From positions 110,817 through 174,816 of the forward strand of contig NZ_JAAGUY010000011.1 of assembly GCF_010868145.1 (NCBI RefSeq): a stretch of DNA of 64,000 nucleotides, in the 5' to 3' direction. A program made the position numbers and the translations under genes. How positions within the stretch are numbered: position 1 is the first letter of the stretch; every line of letters starts with the position of its first letter. Source of the stretch: Nocardia cyriacigeorgica. Lineage in GTDB: Bacteria > Actinomycetota > Actinomycetes > Mycobacteriales > Mycobacteriaceae. The notes beneath the pieces were generated by a model. It was not told the origin of the DNA and did no database searches. It was given only the letters and a program-made list of their open reading frames with translations. Below are positions 49,935 through 58,215 of the stretch, piece after piece.

Positions 49935-51566
49935 GTGAACGCCGAGACGCCAACGTCCGCAGAGACCGTCCCGACCAGCGTCGACGTGGTGGTCGTCGGC
50001 GCGGGTATCGCCGGGCTCTACGCACTGCACAAGTTCCGCTCGCAGGGTCTGTCCGTGCGCGTGTTCGAGGCCGCCGATGGCGTGGGCGGGGTGTGGTACT
50101 GGAACCGCTACCCCGGTGCGCGCTGCGATGTCGAGAGCGTCGACTACTCGTACTCCTTCGACGAGGCGCTGCAACAGGAATGGAACTGGAGCGAGAAGTA
50201 CGCCACCCAGCCGGAGATCCTCGCCTATCTCGAGCACGTTGCCGACCGCTTCGATCTGCGCCGTGATATCGAATTCGGCGCGCGCGTCACCGACACCGTG
50301 CTCGACGAGTCGACGCTGCGCTGGCAGGTGCGTACCGATACCGGGACTGTGGTCTCGACGCGTTTCGTCGTGTTGGCGGTTGGCCCGCTGTCGAATGCGA
50401 ACACCCCGGCCATCGACGGGTTGGCATCGTTCGACGGTCCGGTGCTGCACACCTCGCATTGGCCCCATGAGGGCGTCGATTTCACCGGTCAGCGGGTTGG
50501 CGTCATCGGCACGGGATCGTCGGGGATCCAAGCCATTCCATGCATTGCCGAACAGGCCGAGCAGCTGCATGTGTTCCAGCGGACCCCCAACTACAGCGTG
50601 CCCGCGGGCAACGTGCCCCTTGACGAGTCGACCCGCGCCGAGCAGAAGGCGAACTACGCCGAGCGTCGCAGGCTGTCCATGGTCAGCGGCGGTGGCTCAC
50701 CGCATCTGCCGCACCCGAAATCCGCGCTCGAGGTATCCGAGCAGGAACTGCGTGAGGCCTACCAGAAGCGCTGGGAGCTCGGCGGTGTGCTGTTCAGCAA
50801 GACCTTCCCGGACCAGATGGTGACCCCCGAGGCCAACGACACCGCCCGGCTGTTCTGGGAGGAGAAGGTGCGCGCGGAGATCGACGATCCCGCGGTCGCC
50901 GAACTGCTCATCCCGAACGATCATCCGATCGGCACCAAGCGGATCTGCACCGACACGAACTACTACCAGACCTACAACCGCGACAACGTCGAGCTGGTGA
51001 ACCTGCGGGCCACCCCGATCGAACGGATCGACGCCGATGGTGTGCACACCACCGACGCGCACTACCCGCTCGACGCCTTGGTGCTCGCCACCGGGTTCGA
51101 CGCCATGACCGGCTCGGTGGCGCGGCTCAACATCGTCGGCCGCGACGGCCGCACCCTCAACGAGGCCTGGCAGGAAGGCCCGAAAACCTATCTCGGACTG
51201 GGTGTCGCAGGCTTCCCGAACCTGTTCAACCTGACCGGTCCCGGCAGCCCGTCAGTACTGGCGAACATGGTGCTGCATTCGGAACTGCATGTCGACTGGG
51301 TGGCCGACGCCATCGACTACCTCGACCGCAACGGTGCGAGCGCGCTGGAGGCTCGGCCCGACGCGGTGGCGGCCTGGGTGGCCGAATGCGCCGAACGCGC
51401 CGCGGGCACCCTCATGCCGACCGCGAACTCCTGGTACCTGGGTGCCAACGTGCCGGGTAAGCCGCGGGTATTCATGCCGTTCGTCGGCGGTTTCGGGGTC
51501 TATGGCGAGATCATCGCCGAGGTGGCCGCCGCCGAGTACAAGGGCTTCGAGGTCATCGCGGACTGA
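49935..51566 (+). CDS. Baeyer-Villiger flavin monooxygenase (cyclohexanone/steroid monooxygenase type)
   Basis: A 543-residue flavoprotein. The FAD motif VVVVGAGIAGLYALHKF, the NADPH motif GVIGTGSSGIQAIP and between them the Baeyer-Villiger signature F-x-G-x3-H-x3-W as FDGPVLHTSHWP are all intact. It inserts oxygen next to a ketone; steroid, cyclohexanone and phenylacetone monooxygenases share this layout. Given the cluster, attack on a 17-keto or 20-keto steroid is likely, giving a lactone or acetate ester (inference). GTG start with AAAGG upstream. The stop is followed by a 19-bp hairpin. Confidence 0.88.
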   Translation: MNAETPTSAETVPTSVDVVVVGAGIAGLYALHKFRSQGLSVRVFEAADGVGGVWYWNRYPGARCDVESVDYSYSFDEALQQEWNWSEKYATQPEILAYLEHVADRFDLRRDIEFGARVTDTVLDESTLRWQVRTDTGTVVSTRFVVLAVGPLSNANTPAIDGLASFDGPVLHTSHWPHEGVDFTGQRVGVIGTGSSGIQAIPCIAEQAEQLHVFQRTPNYSVPAGNVPLDESTRAEQKANYAERRRLSMVSGGGSPHLPHPKSALEVSEQELREAYQKRWELGGVLFSKTFPDQMVTPEANDTARLFWEEKVRAEIDDPAVAELLIPNDHPIGTKRICTDTNYYQTYNRDNVELVNLRATPIERIDADGVHTTDAHYPLDALVLATGFDAMTGSVARLNIVGRDGRTLNEAWQEGPKTYLGLGVAGFPNLFNLTGPGSPSVLANMVLHSELHVDWVADAIDYLDRNGASALEARPDAVAAWVAECAERAAGTLMPTANSWYLGANVPGKPRVFMPFVGGFGVYGEIIAEVAAAEYKGFEVIAD

Positions 51567-51572
51567 CCGATA

Positions 51573-51625
51573 AAACGAAACGGGTGGTTGTACCGGTCCT
51601 GCCGGAACAACCACCCGTTTCGTTT
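51573..51625. terminator. Bidirectional terminator, 19-bp stem
   Basis: AAACGAAACGGGTGGTTGT pairs with ACAACCACCCGTTTCGTTT. It lies between the convergent monooxygenase and hsaB-like genes, with A/T-rich ends suited to termination both ways. Confidence 0.88.
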
Positions 51626-51633
51626 CTGTGGAC

Positions 51634-52140
51634 TCAGTCGGTGAAACCGCCGAAGGCGCCCTTGAAGAACAGCAGCGGCCGTCCGCCCTCGTCGGCGGCC
51701 AGCTCGGTGACGCGGGCGAGCGCGATCGTATGGTCGCCCGCCTCGTGCTCGAATTCGAGCGAGGCCTCGATATGGGCCAGCGCTCCGGTGATCGCCGGCG
51801 CACCGTTATTGCCGTGCGTCCAGTCGATGCCCGCGAATTTGTCGCCGCCGCTGACCGCGAACTGGCGGCAGATCTCGCGCTGGTCGTGGGCGAGCACACT
51901 GATGCACAGCGAACCGGCCGACCGCAGCAGCGGCCAGCTGGTGGAGCTCTTGGCGGGGCAGAACGACACGAACGGCGGATCCAGCGACACCGACACCACC
52001 GACTGACAGGTGAAGCCGAGCGGTCGCGTGCCGTCGTGCGCGGCGATCACCGCGACACCGGTGGCGAAGTGCCCGAGCACCTTGCGTAAAGCGGCCGGCC
52101 CTGGGCAGCCCGGTTCGATGACGATGTTGTCTGCACTCAT
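51634..52140 (-). CDS. hsaB: Flavin reductase component (HsaB-like)
   Basis: A 168-residue flavin reductase of the HpaC/HsaB fold. LRKVLGHFATGVAVIAAHDG then GFTCQSVVSVSLDPPFVSFC and the C-terminal PLLFFKGAFGGF are characteristic of reductases that supply FADH2 or FMNH2 to two-component monooxygenases. The partner is probably the HsaA-like oxygenase at 55.0 kb, with which it would hydroxylate the phenolic 3-HSA to a catechol. It is separate from hsaA in this window; supply to the Baeyer-Villiger enzyme is unlikely, as that enzyme is self-reducing. Confidence 0.83.
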   Translation of the reverse strand: MSADNIVIEPGCPGPAALRKVLGHFATGVAVIAAHDGTRPLGFTCQSVVSVSLDPPFVSFCPAKSSTSWPLLRSAGSLCISVLAHDQREICRQFAVSGGDKFAGIDWTHGNNGAPAITGALAHIEASLEFEHEAGDHTIALARVTELAADEGGRPLLFFKGAFGGFTD

Positions 52141-52209
52141 ACGTGGGGTCCTCCCGAAGATCTGTCGAACTCCAGCATCGAGTGTGCCGGGTGCTGTCTC
52201 AATGCGACG

Positions 52210-52224
52210 TCCCGGTGAGCGGTA
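52210..52224. promoter_or_regulatory. Cluster operator between hsaB and padR
   Basis: TCCCGGTGAGCGGTA has a perfect left arm and one change in the right arm, with the GTGAG spacer. It sits 70 bases upstream of the hsaB start. Confidence 0.5.
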
Positions 52225-52256
52225 GTTCGGCGGGGACGGGTGATTTGCCTGGTTGC

Positions 52257-52262
52257 TAGCAT
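52257..52262 (+). promoter_or_regulatory. -10 box of a probable leaderless padR promoter
   Basis: TAGCAT ends six bases before the GTG at 52269, and no ribosome binding site is present. This is the standard spacing for leaderless actinobacterial transcripts. Confidence 0.45.
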
Positions 52263-52268
52263 TTGCCG

Positions 52269-52964
52269 GTGGCATCAAGTGAACCGGAAATCGGCCTGGT
52301 CAATCTTCCCCCGACCAGTTGGGCCGTGCTCGCCATGCTCTCCTATGAGGAAGAGATCTCGGGCTACGACCTGAAGAAGTGGGCCGATTGGAGTATCCGG
52401 TACTTCTACTGGAGCCCCTCGCACAGCCAGATCTACTCGGAGCTGAAGAAACTCGAGCGGCACGGATACGCGACCTCACGGGTCGACAGCGACAACGCCA
52501 TGCGTGGACGCAGGCTGTATCGGATCACCGACGAGGGCCGCGCTGCGGTCACCCTCTGGTGCAATGAAGCGCCGGTCGACAAGCCGGTGCTGAAGCATCA
52601 CGTGATGCTGCGGATCATGTTCGGGCACCTGAGTTCCCCGGACCGGCTCAAAGAGATCCTGCGCGACCACATCGACGACATCGATCGGCTGCGCAAGCGT
52701 GCCGCCATCGATTCCGCCGCGGCCAAAGCCGAACCCGGCTGGGCATACTCGCAGATCGTGCTGCAGTGGGCCGAGCGGCATTACGCGGCCGAACGCGATC
52801 TCGCCCAGGAATTGATCGATGAGATCGACGCGGCCGACTCGATTCTGGTGAAGGCCGAGCACGACGACAAGTCGGAGTACCCGCATCCGACGCCCGGCCG
52901 CTGGCGTGAAGTCGAGCAGCGGGTCCAGGAAGCCGACGCGGGGCTCGAGGAAGCCGAAGGCTAG
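52269..52964 (+). CDS. PadR-family transcriptional regulator
   Basis: A 231-residue regulator. The winged helix-turn-helix SWAVLAMLSYEEEISGYDLK then YFYWSPSHSQIYSELKKLER is typical of PadR, and a long helical C-terminal domain (HHVMLRIMFGHLSSPDRLKE) provides the dimer coiled coil. Start at GTG 52269; an in-frame TTG at 52263 is less likely. It is divergent from the hsaB-like gene and is a candidate regulator of the cluster, though the TCCCG palindrome is not a classical PadR site. Confidence 0.87.
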   Translation: MASSEPEIGLVNLPPTSWAVLAMLSYEEEISGYDLKKWADWSIRYFYWSPSHSQIYSELKKLERHGYATSRVDSDNAMRGRRLYRITDEGRAAVTLWCNEAPVDKPVLKHHVMLRIMFGHLSSPDRLKEILRDHIDDIDRLRKRAAIDSAAAKAEPGWAYSQIVLQWAERHYAAERDLAQELIDEIDAADSILVKAEHDDKSEYPHPTPGRWREVEQRVQEADAGLEEAEG

Positions 52965-53051
52965 CGCACACAGCTCGGCCACCGGTCCGGATGTGTCGGG
53001 CATCCGAAGCCGGTGGCCGAGGGCCGCGCGGTATCAACCGCGAGTCCGGAA

Positions 53052-53906
53052 CTAGACGTACTCCAGCGGCCGGGGTGCGGCGGCGGGGGTGCGCAACGCC
53101 GGACCACCACGCAGCGGGCGCGACTGCTGCAGCGTCGGATGCACCCGCGACATCCCATCCTCGATATTGCGCCAGATGCCAAGCGCGGTGGTGCGCACCG
53201 GCGCGGTGAGGCGGTAGTCGAAGTTCATCCGATCCACCGGGCCGCACACCGAGACCGCCGCGACGGCCTCGCCGATATTGCCGATGGGCGCGGCGACGCA
53301 TCCGAAGCCGGGCAGTGACTCCTCGCGCTCATGGGCGATGCCATGGGCCCGGACCTTGTCCAGTTCGGTACGCAGCTGCGTCCTGTTGGCGATGGAGAAC
53401 TTGGTGCTGCGGCTGAGCAGGCCAGAGCCGAGCGCGGAAATACGCTCCTCGTCGGAGTAGGCGAGGATCGCCTTGCCCACGCCGGTACAGTGCGCGGGCC
53501 TGCGGGCGCCGACCCGGGTGGGCACCGCCGCCGCCATGCGGCCGCCGATCTTCTCCAGGTAGACCACATCGGGCCCATCGAGGACGGCCAGGTGCACCAC
53601 GAAGCCGGTGGCGCGGTAGAGCTCGTGCAGGAACGGCATCGCCGCGCGATGCAGCCGGTCCTGGTGCACGGCGAGCGAGCCCAGTTCCACCAGGCGGATA
53701 CCCAGCTCGTAGTCGCGGCCCTCGCGGCGCAGCCAGCGCAATTGCACCAGCCGTTCGAGCATGCGATGCGCCGAGGACCGGGGTAGCCCGGTCCTGCGCA
53801 CTATCTGGGCGAGGGTGAGCCTGCCCGGTCCGTCGAAGGCGTCGAGGACCAGCGAGACGCGGTCCAGTACGGCGCTCGGGGTAGCGGCGTCGGCCTGTGT
53901 ATTCAT
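53052..53906 (-). CDS. IclR-family transcriptional regulator
   Basis: A 284-residue regulator. The N-terminal helix-turn-helix FDGPGRLTLAQIVRRTGLPR then SSAHRMLERLVQLRWLRREG is followed by the IclR effector domain (AVLDGPDVVYLEKIGG, GARRPAHCTGVGKAILAYSD, LPGFGCVAAPIGNIGEAVAA). IclR proteins commonly control aromatic and steroid catabolic genes. It lies downstream of kshA-hsaA-hsaC on the same strand but after a strong terminator, so it has its own promoter. It is my leading candidate for binding the shared TTCCC/GGGAA palindrome. Confidence 0.9.
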   Translation of the reverse strand: MNTQADAATPSAVLDRVSLVLDAFDGPGRLTLAQIVRRTGLPRSSAHRMLERLVQLRWLRREGRDYELGIRLVELGSLAVHQDRLHRAAMPFLHELYRATGFVVHLAVLDGPDVVYLEKIGGRMAAAVPTRVGARRPAHCTGVGKAILAYSDEERISALGSGLLSRSTKFSIANRTQLRTELDKVRAHGIAHEREESLPGFGCVAAPIGNIGEAVAAVSVCGPVDRMNFDYRLTAPVRTTALGIWRNIEDGMSRVHPTLQQSRPLRGGPALRTPAAAPRPLEYV

Positions 53907-53957
53907 GTGGCCCTCCCTGCGGGTCTACGAGCTGATGCCCAACGGGATATTTCTATT

Positions 53958-53969
53958 AGGCATATGACT
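53958..53969. promoter_or_regulatory. Near-palindrome AGGCATATGACT upstream of iclR
   Basis: It is 52 bases before the iclR start. The AGGCAT half-site also forms the palindrome at 44719-44733 upstream of the MFS gene. It could be an IclR auto-operator. Confidence 0.35.
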
Positions 53970-54013
53970 ATTCATACCATGACCCTGTGGTCGCTGTCAC
54001 ATGAATTTGGAGG

Positions 54014-54029
54014 TGTGATGTAAATCACA
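54014..54029. promoter_or_regulatory. CRP/GlxR-type site
   Basis: TGTGATGTAAATCACA matches TGTGA-N6-TCACA with both half-sites perfect. It lies upstream of iclR at about -108 from its start codon. It suggests cAMP-CRP (GlxR) control of the regulator. Confidence 0.6.
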
Positions 54030-54030
54030 A

Positions 54031-54073
54031 CGACCCCGGGGTTTCAGCCGTGGTGACTGAAACCCCGGGGTCG
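54031..54073. terminator. Terminator after hsaC, 17-bp stem
   Basis: CGACCCCGGGGTTTCAG pairs perfectly with CTGAAACCCCGGGGTCG around a 9-nt loop. It closes the kshA-hsaA-hsaC transcript on the minus strand. Confidence 0.88.
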
Positions 54074-54094
54074 GGGAGGGGAGAGGTGTTGTGA

Positions 54095-55000
54095 CTACAT
54101 CGCGGCCAGCGGCTCGCTACCGGACCAGTCGTGGCCCCAGTAGCTGTCCGCCGTGATTTCCTCTGCGGTGTAGTACTTTTCGTCGACGCGCATGCCCTCG
54201 GTGCCGAATTCGATATCCCAGCCGCCGGGCGCGCGGACGTAGAACGAGACCATCTTGTCGTTGGTGTGGCGGCCCAGCGTCGACGAGACGGAGAAACCGT
54301 CCTTGACGACCCGGTCCAGCGCCTGACCGACCGTGTCGAGCGAATCGACCTCCACCATGATGTGCACCAGGCCGGGCGCACCACCGTGCGGTGCAGGGCA
54401 CAGCGCCAGGCTGTGATGACGCTCGTTGACACCCATGAACCGGACGCGCATCGGGCCGAACTCCGGCGGTGCCGGGATCCGGAACGCGCCACGCGGCAGG
54501 AACCCGAGTACCTCGGTGTAGAACTCGAACGCGCCGTTGGGGTCCATGGTCGGCAGCACGACGTGGCCGAGGCCCTGCGCGCCGGTGACGAACTTCGCGC
54601 CGAACGGCGTCACCACCGGGCTGTGGTCGAGCACGGCGCCGTGGAAGATTTCGAGCGTGGCTCCGGTCGGATCCTCGAAGGTGATGACCTCCTCGACCCG
54701 ACGCGCGTCGGCCTCCTCGACCGAGAGCGGCTTGACCGCGATACCTGCCGCGGTCACCGCCTCCTGCACCCGCACCAGGGCGGCGTGGTCACGCACCTCC
54801 CAGCCGATGGTCACGACTTCGTCGGACTCACCCGGTACGACGACCATGCGTGCGGCACGCTCGTCCATCCGCAGGTAGAGCGCGTTCTCGTCCGGCCCGC
54901 TGCCCTCGGCGAAGCCAAGCACCTCGAAGGCGAACTTGCGCCAGCGGTCCATGTCGTTGGTCTGGACCTTGACGTAGCCCAGACCCTTGATATCAGTCAT
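54095..55000 (-). CDS. hsaC: Extradiol catechol dioxygenase (HsaC-like)
   Basis: A 301-residue type I extradiol dioxygenase with two vicinal-oxygen-chelate domains. The iron ligands are H146 (GLGHVVLPT), H213 (LVHIMVEVD) and E264 (WDIEFGTEG); H196 in ERHHSLAL is the catalytic histidine. It should cleave the steroid catechol 3,4-DHSA next to the hydroxyls. It lies 27 bases after the hsaA-like gene. Biphenyl-diol dioxygenases are the nearest alternative; the KshA-HsaA-HsaC order favours the steroid role. Confidence 0.88.
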   Translation of the reverse strand: MTDIKGLGYVKVQTNDMDRWRKFAFEVLGFAEGSGPDENALYLRMDERAARMVVVPGESDEVVTIGWEVRDHAALVRVQEAVTAAGIAVKPLSVEEADARRVEEVITFEDPTGATLEIFHGAVLDHSPVVTPFGAKFVTGAQGLGHVVLPTMDPNGAFEFYTEVLGFLPRGAFRIPAPPEFGPMRVRFMGVNERHHSLALCPAPHGGAPGLVHIMVEVDSLDTVGQALDRVVKDGFSVSSTLGRHTNDKMVSFYVRAPGGWDIEFGTEGMRVDEKYYTAEEITADSYWGHDWSGSEPLAAM

Positions 55001-55027
55001 TGCTGTTGTCCTTCTCGGTATTCGAAA

Positions 55028-56206
55028 TCAGATCATCGAGCGCAGGTGCTGCGGCGGCTCCACACCGAGCGAGCCGAGCGCCGCGGCGTGGAACACCGTG
55101 CTCGGCACATGGATCGCATGGTTGAGGCCCGCGTGCGCATCGCGCCAGAACCGCTGCAGCGGCTTGTCCATCCGCAGGGCATTACCGCCGGAGCGGGCGA
55201 AAATCTGGTCGACGGCCATCACCGCGCGCCATGCCGCCCGCACCTGCGTGCGTCGTCCGGCGGCACGATCGGCGAAGGAGACCTCCTTGCCGGCATCGAC
55301 CAGGTCCCACATCTTGTCGACATTGGCCAGCAGCTCCTGACGGGCGGCGTTGATATCAGCCGCGGCCTCGCTGATCGCGAACAACACGTACGGGTCGTCC
55401 TTGATCGCGGTGCCCTGGGCGCCGACCCGATCGCGCTGGTAGTCCAGATGCGCGGCCAGCGCGCCCTCGGCGATACCGATCACCGCGGAGGTGATGCCGA
55501 GCGGGAACATGTTCGACCAAGGCATCTTGTACAGCGTCTCGGTGACGCCGTACTCCTTCTGTGCGGTGCCGTCGATGACGTGATCACCGTTCATCACCCG
55601 GTAGGACGGCACGAACGCGTCCTTGACGATGATGTCCTTGGAGCCGGTGCCCTTGAGCCCCACCACATTCCACGAGTCCTCGACGATCTCGTAGTCGCTG
55701 CGCGGCAGGATCATGTGCAGCATGGTCGGCGGGGTGGCGATATTGCCGTCGGTGTCGCCGAGCATGGCGCCGAGGAAGATCCAGTCACAGTGGTCGGTGC
55801 CGGAGCTGAACTGCCAGCGGCCGTTGAAGATGTAGCCGCCGTCCACCGGGCGGGCAATGCCGGTCGGCGCGTACGGCGAGGCCATCCAGGTGTCGTTGTC
55901 GGTGCCCCACACCTCTTCCTGCACCTTCGGGTCGGCGAAGGCCAGCTGCCACGGGTGCACACCGACGATGCCGCAGATCCAGCCGGTGGCCGGGTCCAGC
56001 GAGGCGGCCGCCATGACTGTTTCGGCGAAGTCCCTCGGGTGTGCTTCGAAACCGCCGTACTTCTTGGGCTGCAGCAGCTTGATCGGGCCGGCCGACTTCA
56101 GCATCTTGGCGGTCTCGTCGGGCAGGCGGCCGAGGCGCTCGGCCTCGGGGGACTGCTCGCGCAGCTGATCGGCGATGGCCGTGATGTTGTCGAGAACCTT
56201 GTTCAT
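55028..56206 (-). CDS. hsaA: Flavin-dependent monooxygenase oxygenase component (HsaA-like)
   Basis: A 392-residue acyl-CoA-dehydrogenase-fold flavin monooxygenase. ATGWICGIVGVHPWQLAFAD, YIFNGRWQFSSGTDHCDWIF, VVGLKGTGSKDIIVKDAFVP and the C-terminal IFARSGGNALRMDKPLQRFW are the family landmarks. With reduced flavin from HsaB it hydroxylates 3-HSA to the catechol. It is flanked by kshA and hsaC in one operon (gaps of 33 and 27 bases). Function is by family and context. Confidence 0.88.
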   Translation of the reverse strand: MNKVLDNITAIADQLREQSPEAERLGRLPDETAKMLKSAGPIKLLQPKKYGGFEAHPRDFAETVMAAASLDPATGWICGIVGVHPWQLAFADPKVQEEVWGTDNDTWMASPYAPTGIARPVDGGYIFNGRWQFSSGTDHCDWIFLGAMLGDTDGNIATPPTMLHMILPRSDYEIVEDSWNVVGLKGTGSKDIIVKDAFVPSYRVMNGDHVIDGTAQKEYGVTETLYKMPWSNMFPLGITSAVIGIAEGALAAHLDYQRDRVGAQGTAIKDDPYVLFAISEAAADINAARQELLANVDKMWDLVDAGKEVSFADRAAGRRTQVRAAWRAVMAVDQIFARSGGNALRMDKPLQRFWRDAHAGLNHAIHVPSTVFHAAALGSLGVEPPQHLRSMI

Positions 56207-56239
56207 CGGGGCTGTGTTCCTGTCGTATGCGCGAACGGA

Positions 56240-57406
56240 TTAGGTGGTGATGACGGCGCCACGGGCGATGTTGTCGGCCACTTCGGCCTCCCAGCTCGTG
56301 ACGGCGCGCTCGGTATCGATCTCGAACTCGAACCGCTTGGTCATGTCTTCGGTGATGTCCTCGACGTCGACGTAGAACTGCTTGTACCAGCGGCGCAGCT
56401 GATACACCGGGCCGTCTTCCTCTGACAGCAGCGGATTGTCGATGGGGGCCTTGTTCTTCCAGATCTCGATGTCCTGCTCGAAGCCGACCTCGACACCCTG
56501 GGCGAACTGCGCGGCCATCGCATTGGCGGCCTCATCGGACATACCCTGCGGCTTCTTCACCATCGCGCCGTACTGCAGCACGAACGAGTTCTCGGTGACG
56601 GGGTAGTGGCAGTTGATCAGGATCGTCTCGATCGTCATGCCCTGGGCCTCGCTCCACAGCCAGTCGATCATGTACGACGGGCCGAAATACGAAGCGTCCG
56701 AACGCAAGGTCGAGTTCGGGTCGTCGTAGTTGGTGCCGACCTCGATGTCCTGGCGCGGCGTCGAGCGCATGTACTGGGTGGCGACATGGCCTTCGAAGAC
56801 GTTCTTGAAATAACGCGGGAAGGCGTAGTGCACGTAGAAGAAGTGCGCCATGTCCACGACATTGTCGACGATCTCGCGGCAGTGTGAGCCCTCGATCAGC
56901 ATCGAGTTCCAGGTCCAGTCGGTCCACTCCGAACTGCCGTACCCCTCGATCTCGGGGATGGTCACCTCATCGGTGGGCTTGCTGCCCTGCGGGTCGTGCC
57001 AGACATAGAGCTGGCCGTTGCGCTCGAGCGTCGGCCAGGACCGGGTCTTGGCCAGCGGAGGGACGCGGCGCGCGTACGGGATGCCGGTGCAGCGGCCGTT
57101 GCCGCCCCAACGCCAATCGTGGAACGGGCAGGCGATCGAATCGCCCTTGACGCTGCCGTGGGCGAGGTTGCCGCCCATATGCCTGCAGAACGCGTCGAGC
57201 ACATTGAGCTTTCCGTCCGATTCGGACTGGAACACCACCAGCGTCGTGCCGAAGGCCTTGACCTCGTGTGGTTTGCCGTCCTGGAAGGACTTCAGCAGAC
57301 CGAGGCAGTGCCAGCCGCGGGCGAACCGGGTGGGCGCCGCCGCGGCTTCGATCGTCCTGAATTCGTCCGCGCTCTGGGCTGAGCCGTTCGGTGATAGACC
57401 CGGCAT
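56240..57406 (-). CDS. kshA: 3-ketosteroid-9-alpha-monooxygenase oxygenase component
   Basis: A 388-residue Rieske non-haem iron oxygenase. The [2Fe-2S] ligands are C74, H76, C93 and H96 (CRHMGG and CPFHDWRWGG), and the mononuclear iron ligands lie in DNVVDMAHFFYVHYAF (H188, H193). The stretch IPYARRVPPLAKTRSWPTLE and FKNVFEGHVATQYMRS are specific to KshA rather than to other Rieske oxygenases. With KshB it hydroxylates C9 of 3-ketosteroids, opening ring B. ATG 57406 has GGAGG five bases upstream. Three operator copies lie upstream. Confidence 0.9.
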   Translation of the reverse strand: MPGLSPNGSAQSADEFRTIEAAAAPTRFARGWHCLGLLKSFQDGKPHEVKAFGTTLVVFQSESDGKLNVLDAFCRHMGGNLAHGSVKGDSIACPFHDWRWGGNGRCTGIPYARRVPPLAKTRSWPTLERNGQLYVWHDPQGSKPTDEVTIPEIEGYGSSEWTDWTWNSMLIEGSHCREIVDNVVDMAHFFYVHYAFPRYFKNVFEGHVATQYMRSTPRQDIEVGTNYDDPNSTLRSDASYFGPSYMIDWLWSEAQGMTIETILINCHYPVTENSFVLQYGAMVKKPQGMSDEAANAMAAQFAQGVEVGFEQDIEIWKNKAPIDNPLLSEEDGPVYQLRRWYKQFYVDVEDITEDMTKRFEFEIDTERAVTSWEAEVADNIARGAVITT

Positions 57407-57484
57407 CGAAACCTCCATGTTCCACCGGATGACTGTGATCTGAGTCAAATACTGGACCCGATACGGCCGGCGCGAACGGTGTCC

Positions 57485-57499
57485 TCCCGGTCAGCGGAC
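57485..57499. promoter_or_regulatory. Cluster operator upstream of kshA, degenerate
   Basis: TCCCGGTCAGCGGAC has a perfect left arm and spacer but an altered right arm. Confidence 0.45.
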
Positions 57500-57535
57500 A
57501 GGTTTCGGCGGTCGCGAATCCGCAGGCTGCGCCGT

Positions 57536-57550
57536 TCCCGGTGAGCGGGA
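57536..57550. promoter_or_regulatory. Cluster operator upstream of kshA, perfect
   Basis: TCCCGGTGAGCGGGA is a perfect copy within GTTCCCGGTGAGCGGGAGC. It is ~130 bases upstream of the kshA start. Confidence 0.65.
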
Positions 57551-57558
57551 GCGACCGG

Positions 57559-57573
57559 TCCCGGTGGCTGGGA
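57559..57573. promoter_or_regulatory. Cluster operator upstream of kshA, third copy
   Basis: TCCCGGTGGCTGGGA; its centre is 23 bases from the perfect copy, about two helical turns. Confidence 0.5.
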
Positions 57574-57585
57574 GGGACGGGCCGA

Positions 57586-58215
57586 TCACGAAGACGAGAG
57601 CAGGGCGGTGTCCAGTGCGCAGAAGCTGTGGCAGAGCCGGTTCACGATCTTGGTTCCGTGTTCGGGGTCGAACCAACGGTCGATATGGGCCCAGTGGTAC
57701 GGATGGGTCATATACGGCCCGGTCAGTCCATCTATATCGGTGAATTCCTGTTCCCAGATATGCGTCCATCCATGTCCGCCGGGGTCGCCCGCACGGCTCA
57801 GCAGGGAGGTGCCGATCGCGTGGATGTAGTCGGGCATCGCCGCTGTCTCGGTTTCGAATCGATCCACCAGCGCGCGGTCGGCGTGCGGGTCGACCGCGAC
57901 CAGCAATACCCGATAGACGCTCGGTGCCGCCGAATGCCGTCCCGGTGTCGGTGTGCCGGTGAAGGTGGCCGTCTCCACGCGTTCGATGGACGGCTCTCGA
58001 GACCATCGATCGACGACTTCCTCGGCTGCTCGCCGACCGGATTCGTCGGCGAACCGGAGCCGGACGATGAGGTCTCCGGCATCGATGCCGCCCGGCAGCG
58101 TCGCGGCGATCAACGTTCGGCGTGCATGTGGTTCGACGAGGCCGCGGACCTCGGCCGCGAGCTCGTCGCGCCTCGACGGCTCGGTCAGATGAACGAGATG
58201 AACGACCTCAGACAT
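57586..58215 (-). CDS. Dabb-domain (stress-responsive alpha/beta barrel) protein
   Basis: A 209-residue protein with two Dabb-like ferredoxin folds. The first (~1-100) has EVVHLVHLTEPSRRDEL and AGDLIVRLRF. The second (~100-209) has VYRVLLVAVDP and GWTHIWEQEFTDIDGLTGPY followed by MTHPYHWAHIDRWFDPEHGT. Related proteins include olivetolic acid cyclase-like enzymes, but many have no known function. GGAGGG precedes the ATG at 58215. It overlaps the upstream small gene by 8 bases. Confidence 0.75.
   Translation of the reverse strand: MSEVVHLVHLTEPSRRDELAAEVRGLVEPHARRTLIAATLPGGIDAGDLIVRLRFADESGRRAAEEVVDRWSREPSIERVETATFTGTPTPGRHSAAPSVYRVLLVAVDPHADRALVDRFETETAAMPDYIHAIGTSLLSRAGDPGGHGWTHIWEQEFTDIDGLTGPYMTHPYHWAHIDRWFDPEHGTKIVNRLCHSFCALDTALLSSS

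Noticed and set aside
54131..56425. A 764-codon open frame on the plus strand
   Set aside because: It is antisense to hsaC, hsaA and the start of the kshA region, has no recognisable domain, and reflects high-GC codon bias.
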